A DNA stretch of 64,000 nt from NCBI GenBank assembly GCA_947561715.1, contig OX387204.1:439001-503000 (forward strand), in the 5' to 3' direction. The notes beneath the pieces are model-generated. The model was not told the DNA's origin. It worked only from the letters and a program-made list of their open reading frames with translations, and did no database searches. This DNA comes from Ascidia mentula (taxonomy: Eukaryota > Chordata > Ascidiacea > Phlebobranchia > Ascidiidae). Made by a program: the position numbers and the translations under genes. Position 1 is the first letter of the stretch, and every line of letters starts with the position of its first letter. Of the stretch, positions 24,590 through 55,991 are shown in pieces.

Positions 24590-25573
24590 GGCAAGGAGCA
24601 ATATGTTGTCTCGTATGCGGATATCGAGAAAGCTTGGACGCGCGTGCAGTCGAAAGTGCACTGCACGCCTATGTTCGAATGTTCGCATTTAAACAATCTA
24701 GCTGGAAGGAATCTGTATTTGAAAGCAGAAAATATGCAGAAAACTGGTTCGTTTAAAATCAGAGGTGCAATTAATGCTGTGGCTGCTTTGTGTGAAAACA
24801 CAAAATCAAATGCATGCGTTGTGACCCACAGCAGTGGAAACCATGGTCAGGCTTTGGCCAAAGCTGCACAGCTTTCTAACATTCCTTCATACATAGTTAT
24901 GCCTAGAAATGCACCGCAGTGTAAAATTGAAGCAGTGAAAGGTTATGGTGGAAATGTCGTACTTTGCGAACCCACAGAGCAAGGCAGGGCTGACAAATGT
25001 GTTGAAGTCCACAATGACATGGGTGGGAATATTATCCATGCCAGCCAAACCCCTGAAGTGATAGCAGGCCAAGGCACTATGGCCATAGAAATGTTAAAAC
25101 AAAACCCAGATTTGGATGCGATTATAGCGCCTGTTGGTGGCGGTGGCATGATAAGTGGGATTGCCATGGCTGCCAAACAACTTAAACCATCCATCAAAAT
25201 TTATGCGGCTGAACCTGAAATTGCAAACGATTGCTATTTGTCCAAACAAAATGGTTACCGTACACCACTAGCAACTACCCCAAAAACCATTGCAGATGGT
25301 GTTAAAGTGAATATTGGTGAAAATACATGGCCCATTATAAGGGATTTTGTTGATGACGTTATATTGGTGAGTGAGGATAAAATACTGGAAGCAATGAAGT
25401 TAGTTTGGGAGAGATGTAAACTGGTAATTGAACCCACTTCTGGTCTGGGAGTTGCCGCTGTTATCGGGGAGAAATTTTCTTCTGCCAAAAACTGTGATGA
25501 AAGTGTCAAAAATGTTGGAATTGTTTTGTGTGGTGGAAATGTTGATTTGAATGCTGTTGCCAATTTTTTTTAG
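24590..25573 (+). CDS. Serine racemase-family PLP enzyme, copy 1
   Basis: Intronless frame of 327 residues from the ATG at 24590. An upstream in-frame ATG at 24524 would add 22 residues, but the shorter form aligns with the start of vertebrate serine racemase (SYADIEKA). Fold-type II PLP features: Schiff-base Lys57 in KTGSFKIRGA, the second catalytic residue Ser83 in HSSGNHGQAL with Asn85, the phosphate-binding loop PVGGGGMISG, and LVIEPTSGLG. The family interconverts L- and D-serine and eliminates water from serine or threonine. The residue facing the PLP pyridine nitrogen is Cys (VLCGGNVD) where serine racemases have Ser. Lacks the triple-Ser loop reported for aspartate racemases. Its 3' half is nearly identical in DNA to the second copy 2.1 kb downstream. 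Racemase versus dehydratase activity cannot be told from sequence. Confidence 0.92.
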   Translation, partial: GKEQYVVSYADIEKAWTRVQSKVHCTPMFECSHLNNLAGRNLYLKAENMQKTGSFKIRGAINAVAALCENTKSNACVVTHSSGNHGQALAKAAQLSNIPSYIVMPRNAPQCKIEAVKGYGGNVVLCEPTEQGRADKCVEVHNDMGGNIIHASQTPEVIAGQGTMAIEMLKQNPDLDAIIAPVGGGGMISGIAMAAKQLKPSIKIYAAEPEIANDCYLSKQNGYRTPLATTPKTIADGVKVNIGENTWPIIRDFVDDVILVSEDKILEAMKLVWERCKLVIEPTSGLGVAAVIGEKFSSAKNCDESVKNVGIVLCGGNVDLNAVANFF

Positions 25574-27699
25574 TGTCCTGATTTTATGGTACATGTAAAT
25601 ATGTTTTGAATGATATGTAGTACACTTAGAGTTTATATGATCAAAATGATTTTATCGTAATTTTTGTTTCTAACTTCTCCACCTAATATTTTTAAATTAA
25701 TTGGTGCAATTGTACTCACGTCTTTTGTTGAAGAAATGCACAGAATGTTGCTGTCTTGTTTCTGACCACAATCTAAAAGTTTCCCATTAACTCACCAGAT
25801 ACCACAATATTTGCAAAAGCTGTCGATTGTTTATCCAAACACTTTCATAAATTGCTTAAAAATCAAAACATAGATTTTGTGTATACCAACCCGCATTACA
25901 TAAAGATGTTTGAAACAAACAATTACAAAACATGAATAAACTTGAATGAAATATTACTACAACAACATCAGTGGGTCACAACTAGCCTGTCTTGAAATAA
26001 TCTTGAACAAATATATTGTAACAAAATATAATTGGACCATGGTCAAATATGTGCTGGAAAGCACATGTAATCAGTGGAGAGCATTGTTCATTATGGAAGG
26101 GTTGTAGATTAAAGTGAAAAACCTGGTCTTCCTGTTTGTCAGTTTGGCGCCGCCCAGTGGCACAAATGAAACGATTACTAGTCGTATTTTCAATGTACGT
26201 GTATAAAGGGGGTCTAGTGTATAAGTATCATCGTCATGTTTCAACATTGGTCAAGCAGAAAACCTAATGGGATTCGTGGTAAGGATATCCTGGGTTCAAT
26301 TCCCGGTGTGGTCAAAAAAGTTCTAGTTGCACACCTGAAATACATGCGGTAAACACTGGAACAAATTTATCACAACTACCCTCATGCAACCCCTTTTGTG
26401 TAACTCCTGCGAACCTCAGAGATCGTGACGTCATAACTTTTGCAGCATCGCACCATGACATCATAATAACCGATAGCAGCCTCTTGCGCAACATAACCCA
26501 ATGATGTCTTCGTGAAGCATAGCATGTCCTGATGAGAACCTATTTTGTCTAAACTCAACCCCGAAATATGTTCCCCAATGACTTAATGGCCAATTGTCTT
26601 CCGTCAATCTGAACCAACGTCCTGTTTACCAGTTAGCGACGTTGCGTCATTGTTTATAGATACCCTGTATCCTTGTTCTTGTATTATATTATCTCAAGCG
26701 TTACATAACATCACTTGACAGAACCGACCAATCAGCTCCTAGTACAGGGAGCATAAAAAACCAAGTGTGTTTTTGTAAATTTATTTCATCTCGGAATCAA
26801 CATTCTTTTTTGGAATTACTATTCTGATCGAAACAGCTTGATGACATTCTATTGAAATCAATGCTATGTGCCTTTGTGCCAATGTTCTACAAGCGGAGCC
26901 TGTTGGCATTTAAGAACACACTGTTCATCTGGAGAACTTTGGATACCTGAGAGTATGAGTAGAAGAGACAGAGCAAATCAGGACAAACATATCTATTGAG
27001 ACTCATGCGCCAGCGTCATTGAGGCATCGTTAAACCTGTATAATCTTATTACATAAGTTTATACGTTTATGACATACAGTCTGGTAACTACATCTGCCGA
27101 TGCATCAACTTTCGACTCAGTCAGTGGGAATATTCCAATGCTTAACATTTTGTGTTCTACCTTGAAAACCCACCAAACCTTCAAACAAATACGAATTAAC
27201 AGATGAAATCTTCATCCGCAACAGAGATAAACAATCACATGCGTAAACGGAATTAATTGTGAACATATTTTCTTATCCTTAAGCAAAACACGTATTTTTT
27301 ATCATAATTTTTCACTAATTTAATCTCTTGAATAATTTCTAATAAAATGTATTTAACACAACCTTTTTACTACAGGAATCATCTTTAGTATTAAAAAACT
27401 ATGAAACGATTCAAATCTTCTTCTTGGAACAAAGGAATCAGTTGGAAGAAAACAGGCGAAAGGTAAACATTCTTCTGCTTCATAAAATCTCAACTGTTTA
27501 TTTAAATATAAGTTAAATCACAACATTTACGAACGAAGCCATCCCGGGCAGCCTTATAAGAGGGGGAGCACCAGGTCACGTCCGATTATTTCTTTTTCTC
27601 AAATGCCATAATTTTGGGTATCAAAAGACGACAAAAAATATCTCAAAACAAGTTGCCAATTACGTTGCTTATATTCCAAGGTCATCACAGCAAGCTGGA
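25574..27699. other. Spacer between the two racemase-family copies
   Basis: No coding exon recognised. At about 26258-26316 a B-box-like gggttcaattcccggt suggests a tRNA-derived fragment. AATAAA words lie downstream of copy 1. The promoter of copy 2 should lie in the last few hundred bases but shows no clear motif. Confidence 0.5.
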
Positions 27700-28719
27700 A
27701 TGGACACAAAAAAACGAATCGACTCCACAACTTCTAACAAGTATTGCATAACATTCCAAGATGTCAATCAGGCGTCCCACCGAATCAAGGACTTCATAAA
27801 CTACACCCCAGTTATTCGATGCTCCACCTTGGATCGTATCTCGGGAAGGAAACTTTTCCTCAAAGCCGAAAACTTGCAGAAAACCGGAAGTTTCAAGTAC
27901 AGAGGGGCCGTGAACGCTGTGGCTTTGTTAAAAGAAAACTTACAGGGAAGAAGGAACGTTAAGTTGGTGACTCACAGCTGCGGAAATCACGGACAAGCTT
28001 TGAGCAAAGCGTGCCACGTGTTCGGTTTGACCTTGGACGTTGTCGTGCCCTTTAATGCCTCGAAGTGCAAAAAAGAAGCAGTTCGAAATTATGGCGGGAA
28101 TGTGGTCGAGTGTGAAGCGACACCTGGCGGAAGGATGCGGAAAGTGCAAGAGATTTGTTCCAAAGATAACGCTCTGCTCATCCACCCAACTACTTGCCCG
28201 GATTTAATTGCGGGGCACGGGACAATGGCCATAGAAATGTTACAAGAAAATCCTGATTTGGATGCGATTATAGCGCCTGTTGGTGGCGGTGGCATGATAA
28301 GTGGGATCGCCATCGCTGCCAAACAACTTAAACCATCCATCAAAATTTATGCGGCTGAACCTGAAAACGCAAATGATTGTTATTTGTCCAAACGAAACGG
28401 TTATCGTACGTTATTACAGAATATGCCTGCTACCATAGCCGATGGAGTTAGGGTGAACATATATGAAAATACATGGCCCATTATAAGGGATTTTGTTGAT
28501 GACGTTATATTGGTGAGTGAGGATAAAATACTGGAAGCAATGAAGTTAGTTTGGGAGAGATGTAAACTGGTAATTGAACCCACTTCTGGTCTGGGAGTTG
28601 CCGCTGTTATCGGGGAGAAATTTTCTTCTGCCAAAAACTGTGATGGAAGTGTAAAAAATGTTGGAATTGTTTTGTGTGGAGGAAATGTTGACGGAGAAAC
28701 GATTTTAGGGTTATTTTGA
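27700..28719 (+). CDS. Serine racemase-family PLP enzyme, copy 2
   Basis: Intronless frame of 339 residues from the ATG at 27700. Schiff-base Lys66 (KTGSFKYRGA), glycine loop PVGGGGMISG and LVIEPTSGLG are intact. In the HSxGNHG motif this copy has Cys94 where serine racemases use the second catalytic Ser. Cys also replaces Ser near the PLP nitrogen (VLCGGNVD). The N-terminal half differs strongly from copy 1, while two 3' blocks are almost identical in DNA, so the pair is a tandem duplication later homogenised in part. The N-terminus is about 10 residues longer than copy 1 and the C-terminus ends GETILGLF. Loss of Ser may favour elimination over racemisation, which is inference. Confidence 0.92.
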   Translation: MDTKKRIDSTTSNKYCITFQDVNQASHRIKDFINYTPVIRCSTLDRISGRKLFLKAENLQKTGSFKYRGAVNAVALLKENLQGRRNVKLVTHSCGNHGQALSKACHVFGLTLDVVVPFNASKCKKEAVRNYGGNVVECEATPGGRMRKVQEICSKDNALLIHPTTCPDLIAGHGTMAIEMLQENPDLDAIIAPVGGGGMISGIAIAAKQLKPSIKIYAAEPENANDCYLSKRNGYRTLLQNMPATIADGVRVNIYENTWPIIRDFVDDVILVSEDKILEAMKLVWERCKLVIEPTSGLGVAAVIGEKFSSAKNCDGSVKNVGIVLCGGNVDGETILGLF

Positions 28720-28956
28720 CATATTTGTATTTAATTTTTAATGTTATTTCATATTATTGTGTTCATGTTACGTTTATTTGCGATTGTGCTGCAAACGCGC
28801 TAAATGTTCCCATTAATGATATGTTTATGTTTGCGTTTACAAATAAGCACTTTGAAACAACCCGTAGAAGTATAGCGGCAATGGTTGTTTTTATATGTTC
28901 TGAATATTGCGAATTACGTTTTGTACGTGTGTGGTGTGAGTTTAAAAACATACTTT

Positions 28957-28962
28957 AATAAA
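28957..28962 (+). terminator. Poly(A) signal of racemase-family copy 2
   Basis: AATAAA 238 nt after the stop at 28719, in AT-rich sequence. Confidence 0.5.
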
Positions 28963-29339
28963 AATAATTAATTAAAGGAAATCTTGAACTTGAACGAATG
29001 CGTTTTTTTCTTCTGTAGCCCACTTTATGTGTTTGTTGGCTTTCTCAGCGATCATGCAGAAATCATAAATCTAAAAAAACTAGTTATTAAGTCAATTCAA
29101 TATAAAGAGTAACTTCAGTATGTTGTCAAGCTTTTTCAGACATTTAACCTTGTCTGTGTAGTCTATGCAATGTGGTATTACTGGAATTTTAATAGTAAAT
29201 ACCATATATGGTTACAGTTCTTCTTTAGTAAAACTATAGTAAAACTTCTTGCTCTTTGTCAAATTTCAGTTGCCATGTTTCCTTCATAATAGGTTTGTTC
29301 CGAAGTTTAGTTTTCTTGTAAAAATAAACATCAAAAAAC

Positions 29340-50336
<20,997 letters not shown>

Positions 50337-50667
50337 GGTTACTCCAGGTCGGGTTAACTCCGTGTCATATCGAGGTTATTTCGGGTTCATACGTATTCAG
50401 TTAGCGATGCTGGTTTTGATTTGCAAGCCGGTTATTTGCATATCTGGGTTGGCTTATTTGCATGTAAGTTTCTCGATGAAAGAGAATTGCCAGTAGGATG
50501 TTGTTGGATTTGAGTTGAGCAATTTCGAACAACGAATGATGTTTTTTTCCTTTCTGCCAGAATTGATTCTTGTGTAAATGTGATTGAATACAAATTTTTG
50601 CCAAGCAAATGAATATGTTTTGGTGAATGTAGGAAATATTACAGACTTGGAACAGAATAATCATCTT

Positions 50668-50673
50668 AATAAA
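50668..50673 (+). terminator. Poly(A) signal of TAF1
   Basis: AATAAA about 330 nt past the TAF1 stop at 50336, the first clear signal downstream. Confidence 0.6.
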
Positions 50674-52007
50674 CTACCAGAATCACATGGTTTTTAAAAC
50701 TGCACCAAACGAATCCGGTGTATTTCTCAAAATACAAGGGTTGCAAGCTTCTTAGACTTTTTTTAGTTAAATATTACATTTTGAGAAGGTATTTGCTTTA
50801 ATAGTCTTTCAAACCACCCCCAGGCAAGCTTGCAAAGTGTGTGTTTGGGCGCTTGAAAATCGTGCACTGAACTGCATTCACACGCAATGTTCGAATTCCC
50901 CATTCAATCGAAGGAAGTGGGGTTTACTCGGTAGTGACGTCATGGTGGTAGGAAGGTGAAATTTTCAATAGATTGCTGGTGTTTTAGTCGAGTTTAGTGA
51001 TCCCACAAGTTGGGCCAGTAACTGGTTGCAAGTTTTTTGATGTACATGGGTTATAATGGTAGGCGTCGCAAAGTTTCGGTAGACATGTTTGTTTTGAATG
51101 TTAATTTTGTATTCCATGCTGTCAGAAGTTGGAATGGTTCGCACAGATCGGGATGACGCAGTACTTGTGAAGTTGTAAGATTGAATTAAATTTGCCTTGA
51201 TGTAGCCAAGGCTACTCTGCCCATTACAAAACACGAAAAGTTGCATTTTACGCAGGAAACGGTTTGGCAGCTTTATGTAAATTGTACACGGATTCACAGC
51301 GGGTGTCTCTTTGTAAATCCGTTTTTAAAGATTAATTATGATGAAATTCGGGTCCATGCGATTGTTGCCAGGGAAGCGATTTTTTTTGAACACGAAGAAA
51401 TAAACAATGCCCAACCCCCTGACTAAAGTGCAAGGAAAGCAAAACGAAGTCGTGACGTATCGGACACGTTTGCTGACGTCAGTTTTGCCGGCCTTAAGCT
51501 GACCGGACGGTTTGCGACCTCGGAACAATTAAAAGCTGTGGTTTCGTCGATAACAAAGGGAAGCTCATCAGAAGAGCCATGGTAGGGTCGCGGTGTGAAA
51601 GTGTGGATTGATATAAATATCGCAAAAAGTTTAATCAAGTTGTTGACGAACAGGTTGTAGTTAGTTGAAAAGCAAAGCAATGATTTGCAGTAATTTAAGT
51701 TTTAAAGATAGCGTGTCACAAAAATTATAAGAAAAAACATTGTTTGAATGTAATGATAAACACATATAGGATACTCTATTCAAATTGTGACTAAAATTTT
51801 CCTGAACGTTTGATTGTAATGCAATTGCTTTAACAAGTATTCGTTTGTGTTCGAGGTCATCTAGGGTCATTCTTGTGGTGCTTTCGTCTTGAATATCTTT
51901 TCTCCCAACCCGCAATTGTGGTAATAATAACCGCAAAGTTTGTTGTCACCCTTTGTAAGGTTTGCCAGGAAAAGAAACTTTTTTCCCACATTCCTTAAAT
52001 AACCCGA
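50674..52007. other. Intergenic, between TAF1 and the GPCR gene
   Basis: No conserved protein block or RNA gene seen. It should contain the GPCR promoter. TGACGTCA occurs at 50935 and 51474. Confidence 0.5.
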
Positions 52008-55000
52008 ATGACGCAAACACCCGACCTCGAGGAATTGAACGGGGAAGGATCCGGGGTGATAAAGACCATCTTTGAACCGCAATCAACTTTTACCGCCGAC
52101 CAGAAGTTGCAGACAAGCGGAGTGATGTTGAACTCAACGGTTGAACATTCGGTGACAAACGATTGTCACAGGATCAAAGAAGAACACATGGGTCACTTGG
52201 AAGTAACTCAAGACTTCATCCAACCACTCAGCGGGTTACCAGTGTTGAGTATTGTAATCGCGGCTTCTGTCCTGCTCGTGAACGTCATCGTGATCGCGGC
52301 TTTGTTGAGAAGTTGGAACAAACTACGTCAGAGCATCTACATCTTCGCACTGAACATCGCGCTTTGCGACGCCTTCCTAGGGATTGTTTATCTCGGTAAC
52401 AGCGTTCACCATCTCAGTGTCGAGGGTACGGCAACGGATACTGATGATGGTAAGTTAGTATCTTGTTATTCATACATTTAATATTTTTGCACAATAAATT
52501 ACTGCTGATGCTGCCAGGCATGTTTTATCGCCGCAATTCGGCTCTCCTGGCAATTATTTTAACATTGTCCACGTTGTATTATTCATATTTTTATACATCC
52601 AGATATAGGCTGCTGCATGGCGGCCGAAACGTTGATATAATAAAATTATTGTCAGTAGAGGCGTATTGCAGCAATATTGTTCCCACCTCGAACAATATTT
52701 GTCAGCTCGGGATAGAAACTAGGGGACGGAATGTCTCCGTAAACATTCTTAGTCTCGCAATAGTTTCCTCACACTAGAAAACGTCATGTTTTCGTTCCAC
52801 GAACAATGATGTCGCATTTAAAAGTTTGGCGGAAGCGAAAGAAGGACGGAACGTGGTTAAGACTGGCTGATATACTGATATATTTAGTGTTGTGTAACCT
52901 TCACCAGTTTTGTGGTTACAAGTGACTACAGCATGTGATTTATATGAAATTTCTGTGTTTGTGATTGAATGATTTCCACTTCCTGCCAACTTGCTGCGCC
53001 CTCGAACAAACTGATGCTATTTACGTTTCGACAAATGTGTTCGAATATTTTCGGTAACGAAATTGAATTAAAAATACCAACCTCTAAACAACAGAAATCA
53101 CGCCCTCGCTTTTAAATAGAAAACTCAGCTTTCGTAGTTTTTAATTTTTCAAATCATTTTGACGCGTGACATTCCAATTAACACTGACATAGCGTTGTAC
53201 ACGTTTGCAAATGTGAACATTGCAAGCAATATATATATCGGTTGTTTAGCTTTTCCTTGTGGTGAAATTATCTCAAATTGTTTTTTTACTTTGACACAGC
53301 TGTGTACATGGGCGCCACCGCGTGGTTTTTCAGAATAAAAACTGCCATCTTTATGGCGGCCGAGGTTGCGACTGTGGGGAATACCGCACTTATTGCCACC
53401 GCTTTTTCGCGATACGTGGCTGCACAGCTCGCTCATCCGACGACGGAAAGGTGCGTAGTTATCACGTGACTCGACCCACAGTTATTTTTGTTGAGTTCAA
53501 CCCGAATTATATCCAACTTTCAAATGTGACACAAAAGTGACCATTATGCCTTTAACGTAACCAACAAGTAGACCCAAGAAACTTTATTTCACGCCCAGAT
53601 TAAACACTTCCGCCAGAAACCGCCGGGCTTCAATCCTTCTCTCCCGGAGGAAAAGTTACATGTTTGGGGCAGCAGTGTGGGTCGTGTCGGCATCGATATG
53701 TGAGTAGTAGAACGTGATTCGATATGGTCGAATAGTTTTGTTAATTTTTTCACTTTTTCTTAGTTATCGTCGGGTTGTTGTGGAATTGCACAGCGGATTG
53801 TTTGTGTTTTCTGTCCAGTGGAATTCTGGTTGAAAGTCACGCGGCTGCCGAATGTTATTTCCAAAATTCTTGCAGGTTTGATGTGCGATCAACACTAGGG
53901 GGGTTTTACCTGCATATACAAAAGTTTGAAAATATTTTCCTTGGGTTTTGGTTTGACTCAAATCAAGTCAACATAGATTTTTAAAAGGAAGTCCGTTGGC
54001 CACATGGCAAACTACGCAGCTGGTTGTTTGTTAACCCCAAGAATTTCATCATTCGATAACTTGGTGATTTTTACGCCACAAGTCCCCTGTTTCAACACTT
54101 CCAGGAATAATTCCACCGCCCCAAACCTCGCACACGTAGAAAAACTTGACATCAGGTTAATTGTGAAAAACTTCTTTATTTTCACAGTTTTCTATTCCCG
54201 TCGTTGAAGATTTATTACGGAATCGCATGCGTTGTAATATTTCTATCCTCACTCGTGGTGATCATCGTCATGTGCTCGTATACGATTTCTATAGCAGGTG
54301 GTTTGGGTGTTGTTCTTCCATACAGAGTTCATCTTAATCTGGTCCGGAAACACAATCAGAGGCGACACACTGGTGGGTAGAAACCTTTCTACATGATATA
54401 TCTGTGCTTCTTGAAGTAGTTGGTGGTTACACGTAACAGAAAAGGCAAAGCTAATATGCTGACCATTATAAGCAAACTTATCATACTCTGCTGTGCTCAT
54501 CATAAGTGCTGTAAACGGATGGAAACCAAGCCAGTTAGTTCACAGCACTGATGATGAGCAAAGCAGTGTTGGAGTATTAGCATTGGGTTTTCTTGTGGTG
54601 GCAAGCTGGGCGGTTTAAACCCATGCAAAGTTCAGGTTTAAATTTCTACAAATAAATTTCTAGGTGATAGCAGGGTTTCATCTGGTGTTCGAAGGCGACA
54701 TTCCATTCAAATATCCTACATGAGGAACACGACCCACTTCATTATAGCTGTCACAACTTCATACATCATATGCAGGTAACACTGACCTCTGGCGGAAGTT
54801 GTAGTTGTATAATACACACACTAGAGGTCAATAAAGCGTCCAGTATATAATCTACCCCCTCTTGTAGGTTGCCTGTCAACTTATTACTTCTGATTGATTG
54901 TTTGGCGAATGTTGAGCATCTCGTACCAGTGAAAGTTGTACAATCTCTCAACCTGATCAGTTTCATGCAATCCTTCTTCAATCCTGTCATCTTCTATCTC

Positions 55001-55466
55001 ACCCTTCATCGCATGAAACAGGTGAACATAAAATAAACAAACGTTCTACAGAGTTGATTTCCCCTCTTGATTGCTTGCAACCCACGACTGATGTTTATAT
55101 TTCCCACATCAATCGTGACAGGAATGTTTAACTTGTTTCTAATTCTATGTTTTGTGTCAGAATTTCCTCCATATACAAACTTGTTGTGGATTATTACCAT
55201 GAGTTTTCTTGTATACAAACCTGATCCTTATCCTTATTACACAAGTAACCTTGTATTTCCAGGTGACAAACGACCTTTTCACTGCCTGCTGCGGTCAAAC
55301 TGTGGAAGTTACCAGAGGAGCTGGCTCGAAAAATGTTAAACCATCAACGCCACCATGCGGCGACGAACATTCTCTGACCTTGGGTGATTTGACGGAGAAA
55401 CCACAGAAACGCTCGATACGCTTCGACGACAATTTAGTCGCGACAGGTGAAGGTACTGAAGCGTGA
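52008..55466 (+). CDS. Rhodopsin-like (class A) G protein-coupled receptor
   Basis: Eight exons: 52008-52449, 53300-53450, 53599-53699, 53764-53875, 54188-54297, 54664-54775, 54868-55021, 55263-55466. They sum to 461 codons plus stop. The 75-residue extracellular N-terminus has an N-glycosylation site (NST, Asn42). TM1 carries Asn92 (VNVIV), TM2 the sodium-site Asp121 (LNIALCDAF), TM3 ends in SRY (184-186) instead of DRY, TM6/7 have RLPVN and TM7 has NPVIF, a variant of NPxxY. The Cys normally at the top of TM3 is absent (Ile160 at that place), while the second extracellular loop is Cys-rich (NCTADC, ECYFQNSC). The tail starts with a possible palmitoylation pair (ACC). Ligand unknown. I cannot place it in a named subfamily. 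Confidence 0.88.
52603..52670. repeat. Fragment of a dispersed fold-back-type repeat
   Basis: In GPCR intron 1 the text ggctgctgcatggcggccgaaacg followed by an AT-rich part has the same gctgc...cgaaac layout as the right arm of the 34115 fold-back. Assignment is by resemblance only. Confidence 0.25.
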
Positions 55467-55708
55467 AGTCACGTGTGGAACACAAACCAGAGATGACGTT
55501 TTAACAAGTTGCCATCTGCATGTTATGTTTATTCTGTCTGTTTTTTTAACACGATTTTTACAAGTTGATATTTTACGCACACGGCATGACGTCACTTTCA
55601 GCCCTTGTCTCTTCAACCGTTACGTCACACAAAGAATTCTTCAACACAACAGTTGTAATTGTTTTCTTATAGATACGATTGTGTGGTGTTATGGCGTTTA
55701 TATGAAAG

Positions 55709-55762
55709 CATTTAAATAAAACAAGCCATAAACGACAGGAATTTAAATAAAACAAGCCATAT
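55709..55762 (+). terminator. Duplicated poly(A) signal of the GPCR gene
   Basis: The 21-bp word starting atttaaataaaacaagcc occurs twice, 31 bp apart (55710 and 55741), giving AATAAA at 55715 and 55746, about 250 nt after the stop. Confidence 0.6.
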
Positions 55763-55991
55763 AAACAAACACGACAAAACACATGGAAATGATGTCAAAA
55801 GAAATTACTCAGATGTAAATTAGTGATAAACGTTTGTTGAAAATGAGTCACGATTTGTTCGAAAAGAATTAATGGAACAAAGCTGTACAAAATTAAAATA
55901 TTTAAAAAGCATTGGCTCTAACCAATCACAGTCATCACTCGACCCACGTGACTTGCGACAGAAACAGAATAGTTACTTCTCCATAGCGCCT

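Noticed and set aside
26258-26316. Possible tRNA gene
   Set aside because: A B-box-like word is present but no cloverleaf or A box fits; treated as a tRNA-derived fragment.
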